A stretch of DNA of 64,000 nucleotides from Kitasatospora sp. NBC_01246 (lineage in GTDB: Bacteria > Actinomycetota > Actinomycetes > Streptomycetales > Streptomycetaceae): positions 5,704,001 to 5,768,000 of the forward strand of contig NZ_CP108484.1 of the NCBI RefSeq assembly GCF_036226505.1, given 5' to 3'. This document shows, piece by piece, positions 24,413 to 31,842 of the stretch; the first letter of the stretch is position 1, and the number at the start of each line of letters is the position of its first letter. The position numbers and the translations under genes were made by a program. The notes beneath the pieces were generated by a model. The model saw only the letters and a list, made by a program, of their open reading frames with translations. It was not told the origin of the DNA and ran no database searches.

Positions 24413-25237
24413 CTACCGCGGCTGGTCGGCGATCAGGTACCGGAACACGTTCTCCATCCGGACCGAGCCGTCCGGCCGCAGGTACGGCTGCAGCGCCTCC
24501 TCCAGCTCCTTCGCCACCAGCGACAGCCCGGAGAACTCCGCCGCCGCGTCGTAGAGGCCGGTGGAGAGCAGTCCGCGCACCGCGCTGTCCAGGTCCGGAT
24601 AGGCGAACGGGCAGCTCACCCGGCCGCTGCCGGCCGGGCGCAGGCGGGCCGGCCCGAGCAGGTCCTCCAGGGCGCCGGGCGTGCTCAGCCCGAACGGGTC
24701 GCGTGCGGTGGTGCGCCCGGCCATCCGCCGGGCCACGTCCAGGACGGCCGCGCTCTCGCAGCGCTCCGGCGGGCCCCAGGCGGCCAGCACCACGTGCCCG
24801 CCGCGCAGCGTCAGCCGGGCCGCGTCGGTCACCACGCGCTGCGGATCGGCGGCCCCCGGCAACTGCTCGAAAACCGTGACCAGCGAATAGGCCGAGCGGG
24901 GGACCTCCGCCGGTGGCCGGGCACCCGCGCCCACCTTCAGCCGACGGTCCCGCGCCAGCTCGCGCAGCTCGTCGTGCGGCTCCAGACCGGCGACCTGGGC
25001 ACCCCGCCCGGCGGCCAGCAGCAGCGCCAGGCCGGAGCGGCAGCCCAGGCCGAGCACGCTGCTCGCCGGGCCGACCTCCAGCCGGGCGTAGACCGCCTCG
25101 TAGAGCGGTACCAGCATGCGTTCCTGGATCTCCGCCCAGTCGCGCGCCCGCGCGGGCCACGCCCCCGCGGCCCGCCGGTCGTGCGGATGTGCGCCTGTGG
25201 GTCGTACGGTCGTGCCGGTCGTTCGAGCTGAAGCCAT
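24413..25237 (-). CDS. Class I SAM-dependent methyltransferase-like protein
   Basis: 274-aa protein from ATG 25237 (GGGAGG upstream). The region S-S-V-L-G-L-G-C-R-S-G-L-A-L-L-L-A-A (roughly residues 57-74) has the shape of SAM-binding motif I (hhDhGCGxG), but the usual acidic residue at its start is replaced (L-G-L-G-C). L-E-P-H-D-E-L fits motif II, and later L-R-G-G-H-V-V-L-A-A-W-G fits the post-motif strand. Substrate unknown. It diverges from proS over a 276-bp gap. The first 30 residues are Thr/Arg/Ala-rich and probably disordered. Confidence 0.78.
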   Translation of the reverse strand: MASARTTGTTVRPTGAHPHDRRAAGAWPARARDWAEIQERMLVPLYEAVYARLEVGPASSVLGLGCRSGLALLLAAGRGAQVAGLEPHDELRELARDRRLKVGAGARPPAEVPRSAYSLVTVFEQLPGAADPQRVVTDAARLTLRGGHVVLAAWGPPERCESAAVLDVARRMAGRTTARDPFGLSTPGALEDLLGPARLRPAGSGRVSCPFAYPDLDSAVRGLLSTGLYDAAAEFSGLSLVAKELEEALQPYLRPDGSVRMENVFRYLIADQPR

Positions 25238-25500
25238 CGCGGCCTCCCATCCGGTCCTTCGGTGTCCTGCTACGGCTCCCCCAAAGTCCCGCCCCACTCC
25301 AGCGAACAGCGGCTCGGGCGCGGCGTCCAGAGGGGTGCAGGGTGGTGCGCGCGTGTCGCGGTCGTGCGCCCCCTGGCGGAACCGGGGCGCCCTTCGGCCG
25401 CCGGGCGGCCCGGGCACCGTCCCGGCCCGGGCGGGAAGGGGACGGCTTGCGCGCGAACCGGTTCCGTGGAACGGATTCGAAGTCAGGCCCCTTGTCCCCG

Positions 25501-25506
25501 TACCAT
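25501..25506 (+). promoter_or_regulatory. -10 motif for leaderless proS
   Basis: TACCAT ends 7 nt before ATG 25514, and no ribosome binding site precedes that ATG. The -35 is not clear (TTCGAA at 25476-25481 would need a 19-bp spacer). Confidence 0.4.
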
Positions 25507-25513
25507 TCGCCCC

Positions 25514-26926
25514 ATGGCAAAGGCACCCGTTCTCACCCCCCAGGCGGACGACTTCCCGCGCTGGTACCAGGACCTCATCAACAAGGCCGAGCTGGCCGAC
25601 AACGGTCCGGTGCGCGGCACCATGGTCATCCGACCGTACGGCTACGGCCTGTGGGAGCGGATGCAGCAGGAGATGGACGCCCGCATCAAGAAGGCAGGCG
25701 CGCAGAACGCCTACTTCCCGATGTTCATCCCGCAGTCCTACCTGACCAAGGAAGCGGAGCACGTCGAGGGCTTCGCCCCCGAGCTCGCCGTGGTCACCCA
25801 CGGCGGCGGCAAGCAGCTGGACGAGCCGGTCGTCGTCCGGCCGACCTCCGAGACCATCATCAACGAGTACTTCTCGAAGTGGGTGCAGAGCCACCGCGAC
25901 CTGCCCCTGCTGATCAACCAGTGGGCCAACGTGGTCCGCTGGGAGCTGCGTCCGCGGGTCTTCCTGCGGACCACCGAGTTCCTCTGGCAGGAGGGCCACA
26001 CCGCCCACGCCACGTACGAGGACGCCCGCGAGTACGCCTCGATGATCCACACCCAGGTCTACGGCGACTTCATGACCAACGTGCTCGGCATCGACGTCGT
26101 GCTCGGCCGCAAGACCGCCAAGGAGCGCTTCGCCGGCGCGATCAACACCCTCACCCTCGAAGGCATGATGGGCGACGGCAAGGCGCTGCAGATGGGCACC
26201 AGCCACGAGCTGGGCCAGAACTTCGCCAAGGCGTTCAACACCACCTACCAGCTCCAGGGCGCCGAGCGCGAGTACGTCTGGCAGACCTCCTGGGGCGTCT
26301 CGACCCGTATGGTCGGCGGCCTGATCATGTCCCACGGCGACGACAACGGCCTGCGGGTGCCCCCGCGCCTGGCCGCCGTCCAGGCCGTCGTCCTCGCCAT
26401 CAAGGGCGACGACGCGGTCATCGCCAAGGTGCGCGAGATCGGCGCCCGGCTGGAGGCCGTCGGCATCCGCGTGGTCGTCGACGACCGCACCGACACCCCG
26501 TTCGGCCGCCGCGCCGTGGACTGGGAGCTCAAGGGCGTGCCGCTGCGCATCGAGGTCGGCCCGCGCGACCTGGAGAACGGCACCGCGATGCTGGCCCGCC
26601 GCATCCCCGGCGGCAAGGAGCCGGTCTCGATCGACGCGCTGGCCGAGCTGCTCCCGGGTGTCCTGGAGGAGGACCAGGCGCTGCTGCTGCGCCAGTCCCG
26701 CGAGCGCCGCGAGTCCCGCACGGTCGACGTGACCAACCTGGACGAGGCCGTCGAGGCCGCCGCCACCGGCTGGGGCCGGATCTCCTGGGCCGAGCTGGGC
26801 CCGGAGGGCGAGGCCAAGCTGGCCGAGCAGGGTGTCTCGGTGCGCTGCATCGTGGCCGCCGACGGCTCGGTACCGCAGACGGACGACCAGGACGGCAACA
26901 TCGCGATCGTGGCCCGCGCCTACTGA
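25514..26926 (+). CDS. proS: Prolyl-tRNA synthetase, archaeal/eukaryotic-like type (ProS type 3)
   Basis: 470-aa class II aminoacyl-tRNA synthetase charging tRNA-Pro. It belongs to the short ProS type 3 group: F-P-R-W-Y-Q-D-L-I-N-K-A-E-L-A-D at the N-terminus, no editing insertion, motif 2 F-L-R-T-T-E-F-L-W-Q-E-G-H-T near 151-164, a T-L-E-G-M-M-G-D-G-K-A-L-Q loop, motif 3 M-I/V-G-G-L-I-M-S-H-G-D-D-N-G-L and a C-terminal zinc-type domain ending in the conserved A-Y. Streptomycetes usually also carry a bacterial-type proS elsewhere; whether this strain does cannot be seen. The gene is flanked by its own leaderless promoter and terminator. Confidence 0.95.
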   Translation: MAKAPVLTPQADDFPRWYQDLINKAELADNGPVRGTMVIRPYGYGLWERMQQEMDARIKKAGAQNAYFPMFIPQSYLTKEAEHVEGFAPELAVVTHGGGKQLDEPVVVRPTSETIINEYFSKWVQSHRDLPLLINQWANVVRWELRPRVFLRTTEFLWQEGHTAHATYEDAREYASMIHTQVYGDFMTNVLGIDVVLGRKTAKERFAGAINTLTLEGMMGDGKALQMGTSHELGQNFAKAFNTTYQLQGAEREYVWQTSWGVSTRMVGGLIMSHGDDNGLRVPPRLAAVQAVVLAIKGDDAVIAKVREIGARLEAVGIRVVVDDRTDTPFGRRAVDWELKGVPLRIEVGPRDLENGTAMLARRIPGGKEPVSIDALAELLPGVLEEDQALLLRQSRERRESRTVDVTNLDEAVEAAATGWGRISWAELGPEGEAKLAEQGVSVRCIVAADGSVPQTDDQDGNIAIVARAY

Positions 26927-27003
26927 TCGGCTGCTGAGCGGCGACTGACCGGCCGCTGACCGGCCACGTCCACCGACCAGCCCGCGCCGCCCACTGAACG
27001 GCG

Positions 27004-27049
27004 CGCGGATCCGTCGGCGCACCTACAGCGGTGCGCCGGTGGATCCGCG
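27004..27049 (+). terminator. proS terminator, 20-bp hairpin
   Basis: 20-bp arms (27004-27023 and 27030-27049) pair fully if two central G-U pairs are allowed; loop TACAGC. It lies 78 nt after the proS stop. Confidence 0.7.
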
Positions 27050-27460
27050 TCTGCGGGGAGGTTCGGGTCCGTTCGGGTCGGTTGGGCTGTTGGGGCTGCT
27101 GGGGCTGTTGGGGCTTCTGGTGGTGCTCGGGCCGCTGGGCCGCTCGGACGTGGGCGCACCGGCGGACCTCGGGCCGGTTGACCGGCGGGCCCGCAGGACG
27201 GGCCTGGTGCGGTCTCGGGACGCCCCGGGCGAGGCGATGGCTGACGTTGGTCGTCGATGTTGGAAACCGACAGGTACTGGCGATTTCTGGCAGCTGACGG
27301 CAATGATCCGGCAGCTGCCCGACAACCGTGAGACATCCGTCGGACATCCGGTCGACAACCGCCGTCGGGAATTCCGGCGGTAACCGTCCGGTGGCCGTCT
27401 CACCAGTCGACATCCCTACTGGCCGGTCAACTGCCGGTATTAACGGAATAGCGGTACGGT

Positions 27461-27505
27461 GTACGGCCCGTGGCCCTGTCAACTCGACAGGACCACGGGC
27501 CGTAC
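27461..27505. terminator. Second 20-bp hairpin in the proS-downstream gap
   Basis: Arms of 20 bp with a single C-A mismatch and a 5-nt loop (AACTC). No gene ends directly upstream on either strand, so it would terminate an unannotated transcript or serve another role. Confidence 0.5.
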
Positions 27506-27632
27506 GTCCTGGGTGCGACAGCCCGCCCCCCGGACGGAAATGACGAGGTCCGCCGAGCTACGACGGGCCCAAACCGGCAGGGGGTTGGTCTTGCGTCAGA
27601 TCCGGAACGCGCATTTCGCGCGCGCTCGTACA

Positions 27633-27661
27633 TTCCTGAGAGTTTCCTGGGAATTCCAGGA
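27633..27661. promoter_or_regulatory. TTCC(T/A)G triple repeat with palindrome
   Basis: TTCCTG (27633), TTCCTG (27644) and TTCCAG (27654) recur every 10-11 bp, i.e. on one face of the helix. The last two form TCCTGG-GAATT-CCAGGA (27645-27661), a perfect 6-bp-arm palindrome. The cluster ends 48 bp before GTG 27710, so an operator is plausible. Confidence 0.45.
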
Positions 27662-27709
27662 GATCGGGAACACGCGGAACATCGGCTCGCACTCCGTCGT
27701 TGGTCTAGC

Positions 27710-28288
27710 GTGAGCACGACACAGCCCCTCGTTCTCGCGGCCGAACTGGCCGCCGCCTGGAGTGACATCCAGGCCTTCCATCAGGACCTCCCCGACCTCG
27801 CCTCGCCCGAGGCGTTGATCGGCGAGTCCTCCTCGGCCTGTGGCACGCGGCTCGGTTTCGAGCGGCTCCTCCACGAGGCTGCCCACGGTCTGGCCGCGGC
27901 CCGGGACATCCGGGACACCTCGCGGGCCGGCCGCTACCACAACCGGCGCTTCCTGCTCCTGGCTTCCGAGCTGGGCCTGGCGCACCCGGTCGAGCCGCAT
28001 GCGAGCAGCGGCTTCTCCCAGGTGACCATGCTCAAGGAGACGCAGGAGCGGTACGCCGAGACCATCGAGCGGCTGGATCGGGCCCTCGGCGCTCACCAGG
28101 AGGCGGTGGCCGGGGACGGCGTCTCGCGCGCCTTCCGCGGCCCGGCGGCCCGGCACGGCTCCTCCGGGGGCGGCGTCCGGGTCAAGGCGGTCTGCGGGTG
28201 CGGGCGCAACGTCCGCGTCGTGCCGTCGGTCCTCGCGCAGGCGTCCATCGTCTGCGGTGCCTGCCAGCAGCCGTTCAAGATCGCGTAG
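27710..28288 (+). CDS. Conserved protein with C-terminal zinc ribbon, function unknown
   Basis: 192-aa protein from GTG 27710 (V-S-T-T-Q-P-L-V). The first 150 residues are mostly helical, with H-Q-D-L-P-D-L-A-S-P-E-A and a Y-H-N-R-R-F-L-L-L-A-S-E-L-G core. The C-terminus holds K-A-V-C-G-C-G-R-N-V-R-V-V and V-C-G-A-C-Q-Q-P-F, a C-x-C...C-x2-C zinc ribbon resembling those in RNA polymerase or DNA-binding proteins. No known family is recognised. It precedes the rpsP operon by 567 nt. The hairpin and repeat-rich region upstream suggests its own regulation. Confidence 0.75.
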   Translation: MSTTQPLVLAAELAAAWSDIQAFHQDLPDLASPEALIGESSSACGTRLGFERLLHEAAHGLAAARDIRDTSRAGRYHNRRFLLLASELGLAHPVEPHASSGFSQVTMLKETQERYAETIERLDRALGAHQEAVAGDGVSRAFRGPAARHGSSGGGVRVKAVCGCGRNVRVVPSVLAQASIVCGACQQPFKIA

Positions 28289-28855
28289 CGTGGGGAGCCG
28301 GCCGGCGACTGTGCGGGCAGTGCGTCCGGCCGGAGCGATCGACGGCCTCGGCCGGCAGGGCTGATCGGGACGACCGATCGGCGGCCCTGACCGGCGGCTG
28401 TGATGTGTTGGGCTGACCGGGAGCGGGGGCTCCCGGTCGACCTGTTTCGGCGGTCGGCGACGGGTGGACCGCGGCGGCCGGGTGGTGTGGCGGTCCGAAT
28501 GGTGGGCCGGTGAGGGGCGGTGGTGAGCCGTGGCCGTGGCCGGGTGTCGGTCGGGCGGCTCCGGGGAGTGGCTGTGCCGGTCGGTTGCCGGGCGAGTGCC
28601 GGGCCAGTGCCGGTCGAGCGCTTCTAAGCGTGACCGGGCGTTGACCGGGCGACTTCGGGCCGTGGTCGGTGGCGGTCGGGCCGAGCGGGCGGCGAGGCGG
28701 TTCGCGCCGGTATGGCAGAATGGACAGCTGAGTACTCGGCAGCCGAGCAGGACCCCTCTCTCCTACGGCTGGCGTGTCCCTTGAACGGCCAGCCTCGCAA
28801 CCCCACGCGACGGTGCGGCCGCTCACCCACGTCAACACCAGGAGAATCCACTCCC
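28289..28855. other. 567-bp region upstream of rpsP
   Basis: G-rich non-coding DNA. CAGAAT at 28716-28721 in TATGGCAGAATGG is a reasonable -10 for rpsP, giving a leader of about 130 nt. That leader contains GGCTGGC...GCCAGCC (28768-28795), a hairpin that could be part of ribosomal-protein leader control. No gene is seen. Confidence 0.4.
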
Positions 28856-29284
28856 GTGGCAGTCAAGATCAAGCTCAAGCGTCTCGGCAAGATTCGCTCC
28901 CCGCACTACCGCATCGTCGTCGCCGACTCGCGCACCAAGCGTGACGGCCGCGCGATCGAGGAGATCGGCATCTACCAGCCGACCTACAACCCCTCGAAGA
29001 TCGAGGTCGACGGCGAGCGCGCCCAGTACTGGCTGTCCGTCGGCGCCCAGCCGACCGAGCCGGTTCTCGCCATCCTCAAGCTGACCGGCGACTGGCAGAA
29101 GTTCAAGGGCCTGCCGGCCCCGGCTCCGCTGCTGGTTGCCGAGCCCAAGGTCGAGGACTTCTCGCACCTGTTCGCGAAGGCCGTCGCCGGCTTCGAGGAC
29201 GCCACCACCGGTGTTGCCATCACCCCGAAGGCCAAGAAGTCGGACAAGGCCGAGGCTGACGCCGACGCCGCCGTCGAGGCCTGA
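28856..29284 (+). CDS. rpsP: 30S ribosomal protein S16
   Basis: 142-aa bS16: A-V-K-I-K-L-K-R-L-G-K-I-R-S-P-H-Y-R-I-V-V-A-D at the N-terminus is diagnostic, as is I-E-E-I-G-I-Y-Q-P. The GTG start at 28856 follows GGAGA. The protein is longer than the 80-90 aa of E. coli because of an actinobacterial C-terminal extension that ends in a Lys/Ala/Asp-rich tail. First gene of the rpsP-khpA-rimM-trmD-rplS series. Confidence 0.97.
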   Translation: MAVKIKLKRLGKIRSPHYRIVVADSRTKRDGRAIEEIGIYQPTYNPSKIEVDGERAQYWLSVGAQPTEPVLAILKLTGDWQKFKGLPAPAPLLVAEPKVEDFSHLFAKAVAGFEDATTGVAITPKAKKSDKAEADADAAVEA

Positions 29285-29286
29285 TC

Positions 29287-29526
29287 GTGATCGAGGACGC
29301 CCTCGACCACCTGGTGAAGGGCATCGTCGAGCACCCCGACGAGGTGCAGGTGCGTTCGCGCAACCTGCGTCGGGGGAACACCATCGAGGTGCGTGTGCAC
29401 CCCGATGACCTCGGCAAGGTGATCGGCCGGGGCGGCCGCACGGCGCGTGCACTGCGCACCGTTGTCGGCGCCCTCGGCGGTCGCAACGTCCGTGTCGACC
29501 TGGTCGACGTGGACAGCATTCGCTGA
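29287..29526 (+). CDS. khpA: KH-domain RNA-binding protein KhpA
   Basis: 79-aa single-KH-domain protein: V-I-G-R-G-G-R-T-A is the GxxG RNA-binding loop. KhpA, usually with KhpB (Jag), binds RNA and affects cell division and translation. GTG 29287 is 2 nt after the rpsP stop, so the pair is tightly coupled. The position between rpsP and rimM is conserved across Gram-positive bacteria. Confidence 0.95.
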   Translation: MIEDALDHLVKGIVEHPDEVQVRSRNLRRGNTIEVRVHPDDLGKVIGRGGRTARALRTVVGALGGRNVRVDLVDVDSIR

Positions 29527-29693
29527 CGCTGCTGCTCGTTCAGCCGTCAGGCTTGAGGCCGGTCGGGACGCATGTCGTCCCGGCCGGCCTTTCTCTGTTC
29601 CCGACCGCCTTCTCGCCGTGCCCCCGCCTCCACGGCCCTGTGCTCCAGCGCCGGGACCCGTCACGGCGACCACACCGTTGGTACCCCGTACCA

Positions 29694-29748
29694 GCACCCA
29701 CACCCAGTGCCCAGCGCCAGCACCCAGCACTCAGCACCCAGCACCCAG
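29694..29748 (+). repeat. CACCCAG short tandem repeat upstream of rimM
   Basis: Seven-base units (CACCCAG, CACTCAG and variants) repeated about seven times, ending in the AGGAGA that serves rimM. It lies in the untranslated khpA-rimM spacer. Confidence 0.7.
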
Positions 29749-29761
29749 GAGAACGATCACC

Positions 29762-30385
29762 GTGCAGCTCGTCGTCGGTAAGATCGGCCGCGCCCACGGC
29801 ATCAAGGGGGATGTCAGCGTCGAGGTCCGCACCGACGAGCCGGAACTCCGGCTCGGTCCCGGTGCCGTCCTCCTCACCGACCCCGCGTCGGCCGGACCGC
29901 TGACCGTCGAGTCCGGCAAGGTGCACAGCGGCCGGCTGCTGCTGCGCTTCGCCGGCGTCAAGGACCGCAACGACGCAGAGGCCCTGCGCGGCACCGTCCT
30001 GATCGCCGAGGTCGACCCGGAGGAGAGCCCCGAGGACCCGGAGGAGTACTACGACCACCAGCTGATCGGTCTGGACGTCGTCCTGCTCGACGGCACCCCG
30101 GTCGGTGAGCTCACCGAGGTCGTCCACCTCCCGTACCAGGACCTGCTCACGGTGGAGAAGCCCGACGGGACGGAGGTGCTGGTGCCCTTCGTCACCCGCA
30201 TCGTGCCGACCATCGACCTGGAGAACCAGCGCGTCGTCATCGACCCGCCGGGCGGCCTGATCGACCCGGAGCAGGCCGAGGTCGTGCGGGGCGAGTCGGA
30301 CGACGCGGATGCGTCGGACGGGTCGGAGGGGTCAGACAGGTCGGACGGGTCGGACGAGTCGGTGGATCCGGAGGAGTCGGAGTGA
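29762..30385 (+). CDS. rimM: Ribosome maturation factor RimM
   Basis: 207-aa 30S assembly factor that binds S19 and helps mature the 16S 3' domain. L-V-V-G-K-I-G-R-A-H-G-I-K-G is the RimM N-terminal motif; the PRC-barrel part contains D-H-Q-L-I-G-L-D-V and V-P-F-V-T-R-I-V-P. GTG 29762 has GGAGA about 9 nt upstream. After residue 175 the protein runs into an acidic tail of repeated S-D-G/S-D-R/S-D-E units encoded by degenerate GTCGGACGG repeats (30300-30365), not part of the RimM fold and probably unstructured. Confidence 0.96.
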   Translation: MQLVVGKIGRAHGIKGDVSVEVRTDEPELRLGPGAVLLTDPASAGPLTVESGKVHSGRLLLRFAGVKDRNDAEALRGTVLIAEVDPEESPEDPEEYYDHQLIGLDVVLLDGTPVGELTEVVHLPYQDLLTVEKPDGTEVLVPFVTRIVPTIDLENQRVVIDPPGGLIDPEQAEVVRGESDDADASDGSEGSDRSDGSDESVDPEESE

Positions 30386-30441
30386 CCGCCGAGGAACTGT
30401 CGCCGCAGGAGCCGCCCGCGGTGCGGGGCGTCCAGGACGGG

Positions 30442-31260
30442 ATGCGGATCGACGTCGTCACGATCTTCCCCGAGTACCTGGAGCCGCTGAACATCTCCCT
30501 GGTCGGCAAGGCCCGCGCCCGCGGTCAGCTGGATGTGCACGTCCACGACCTGCGCGGCTGGACGCACGACATCCACCGCACTGTGGACGACAGCCCGTAC
30601 GGCGGCGGACCGGGCATGGTGATGAAGCCCGAGCCGTGGGGCGAGGCGCTGGACGGCGTGCTGAGCGCGGGCCCCGACGGGGAGGTGCCCACGCTGGTGG
30701 TGCCCACCCCGAGCGGGCGCCCCTTCACCCAGGAGCTGGCCCAGGAGCTCGCCGGACGCCCGTGGCTCACCTTCACTCCGGCCCGGTACGAGGGCATCGA
30801 CCGGCGGGTGATCGAGGAGGCGGCCGCCCGGATGCCGGTGGTCGAGGTGTCGATCGGCGACTACGTCCTGGCCGGTGGCGAGGTCGCCGTGCTGGTGATG
30901 GTCGAGGCGATCGCCCGGCTGCTGCCCGGGGTGCTCGGCAACGCCGAGTCCCATCGGGACGACTCCTTCGCGCCCGGCGCCATGGCCGACCTGCTGGAGG
31001 GCCCGGTCTACACCAAGCCCGCCGAGTGGCGCGGCCGGACCGTGCCGGACGTCCTGCTCAGCGGCAACCACGGCCGGATCGCCCGCTGGCGGCGCGAACA
31101 GGCCTTCGCCCGGACCCTGGCGAACCGCCCCGATCTGGTCGAGCGCTGGCAGTACGGCGGCTTCGACAAGAAGGACCGTGAGGCGCTGAGCATCCTCGGC
31201 CTGGCCTGGGACGAGCAGCTCGGTCGATTTCGGTCTGTGGTCGATGGTGTGGAAGAATAG
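30442..31260 (+). CDS. trmD: tRNA (guanine-N1)-methyltransferase TrmD
   Basis: Methylates G37 of tRNAs, preventing frameshifts. Motifs: M-R-I-D-V-V-T-I-F-P-E-Y-L at the start, P-Y-G-G-G-P-G-M-V-M-K-P, the trefoil-knot SAM site I-G-D-Y-V-L-A-G-G-E and E-S-H-R-D-D-S-F. ATG 30442 gives the standard TrmD N-terminus and 272 aa. A GTG at 30382 overlaps the rimM stop (GTGA), has a better ribosome binding site (GGAGGAG) and would add 20 residues, so the true start is open. Confidence 0.95.
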   Translation: MRIDVVTIFPEYLEPLNISLVGKARARGQLDVHVHDLRGWTHDIHRTVDDSPYGGGPGMVMKPEPWGEALDGVLSAGPDGEVPTLVVPTPSGRPFTQELAQELAGRPWLTFTPARYEGIDRRVIEEAAARMPVVEVSIGDYVLAGGEVAVLVMVEAIARLLPGVLGNAESHRDDSFAPGAMADLLEGPVYTKPAEWRGRTVPDVLLSGNHGRIARWRREQAFARTLANRPDLVERWQYGGFDKKDREALSILGLAWDEQLGRFRSVVDGVEE

Positions 31261-31414
31261 GTCGCTGCTGTCTGTCGCTGGTCTCCTCACGTAGGAGTCA
31301 CGTGGTCCGGTGCCCTCGCCACGGGGGGAACATCGCCAACCGATGCGGCCCGCAGCGAACCCCATTGTGACGAACTTCCGTGGGCGGCCCGTGGCGCCTG
31401 CGATGGAGAGCAAC

Positions 31415-31765
31415 ATGAGCAACAAGCTCGCTGCTGTCGACGCGGCCTCGCTGCGTAGCGACATTCCGGCCTTCCGCGCCGGTGACACCCTGAAGGTCCA
31501 TGTCCGGGTCATCGAGGGCAACCGCTCTCGTGTCCAGGTCTTCCAGGGCGTCGTCATCCGCCGCCACGGCGCCGGTGTCGGCGAGACCTTCACCGTTCGC
31601 AAGGTCAGCTTCAACGTCGGCGTGGAGCGCACCTTCCCGGTGCACACCCCGGTCGTCGAGAAGATCGAGGTCGTGACCCGCGGTGCGGTTCGCCGCGCCA
31701 AGCTGTACTACCTGCGTGACCTCCGCGGCAAGGCCGCGAAGATCAAGGAGAAGCGCGACCGCTGA
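31415..31765 (+). CDS. rplS: 50S ribosomal protein L19
   Basis: 116-aa bL19, at the 30S-50S interface. Recognised by D-I-P-A-F-R-A-G-D-T-L-K-V-H-V-R-V-I-E-G, F-Q-G-V-V-I-R-R and the C-terminal R-G-A-V-R-R-A-K-L-Y-Y-L-R. ATG 31415 is used; GGAG stands about 7 nt upstream. The 154-nt trmD-rplS spacer contains a CTCCT-CACGT-AGGAG hairpin near 31284 and could be an rplS leader. Confidence 0.97.
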   Translation: MSNKLAAVDAASLRSDIPAFRAGDTLKVHVRVIEGNRSRVQVFQGVVIRRHGAGVGETFTVRKVSFNVGVERTFPVHTPVVEKIEVVTRGAVRRAKLYYLRDLRGKAAKIKEKRDR

Positions 31766-31772
31766 TCCACCG

Positions 31773-31793
31773 TCCCCCGGTACTCCCGGGGGA
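31773..31793 (+). terminator. rplS terminator hairpin
   Basis: TCCCCCGG-TACTC-CCGGGGGA, 8-bp perfect arms, starting 7 nt after the rplS stop. Confidence 0.65.
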
Positions 31794-31842
31794 TCGGAGC
31801 GCTCTAGGGGGCGCGGCTGCCGCACGGTAAGCTCACCCCCCG

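Larger units (their letters stand above)
26927..27709. other. 783-bp intergenic region with two strong hairpins
   Basis: Contains the proS terminator, a tract of GGGGCTGTT/GGGGCTGCT repeats (about 27085-27122), a comparatively AT-richer 200-bp section (27250-27460), a second 20-bp hairpin (27461-27505) and a repeat cluster before the next gene. Open frames here are Arg/Pro-rich without family features. A small RNA between the hairpins is possible but unproven. Confidence 0.5.

Noticed and set aside
21924..25526. 1200-codon minus-strand open frame across the FtsH-type gene and the methyltransferase
   Set aside because: Composition is arbitrary over the protease gene. The real minus-strand methyltransferase lies in a different frame (24413-25237).
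27031..27297. Small plus-strand frame with W-G-C-W-G-C-W-G repeats in the proS-downstream gap
   Set aside because: The pattern is produced by a GGGGCTGTT-type DNA repeat. It starts inside the proS terminator and has no ribosome binding site.
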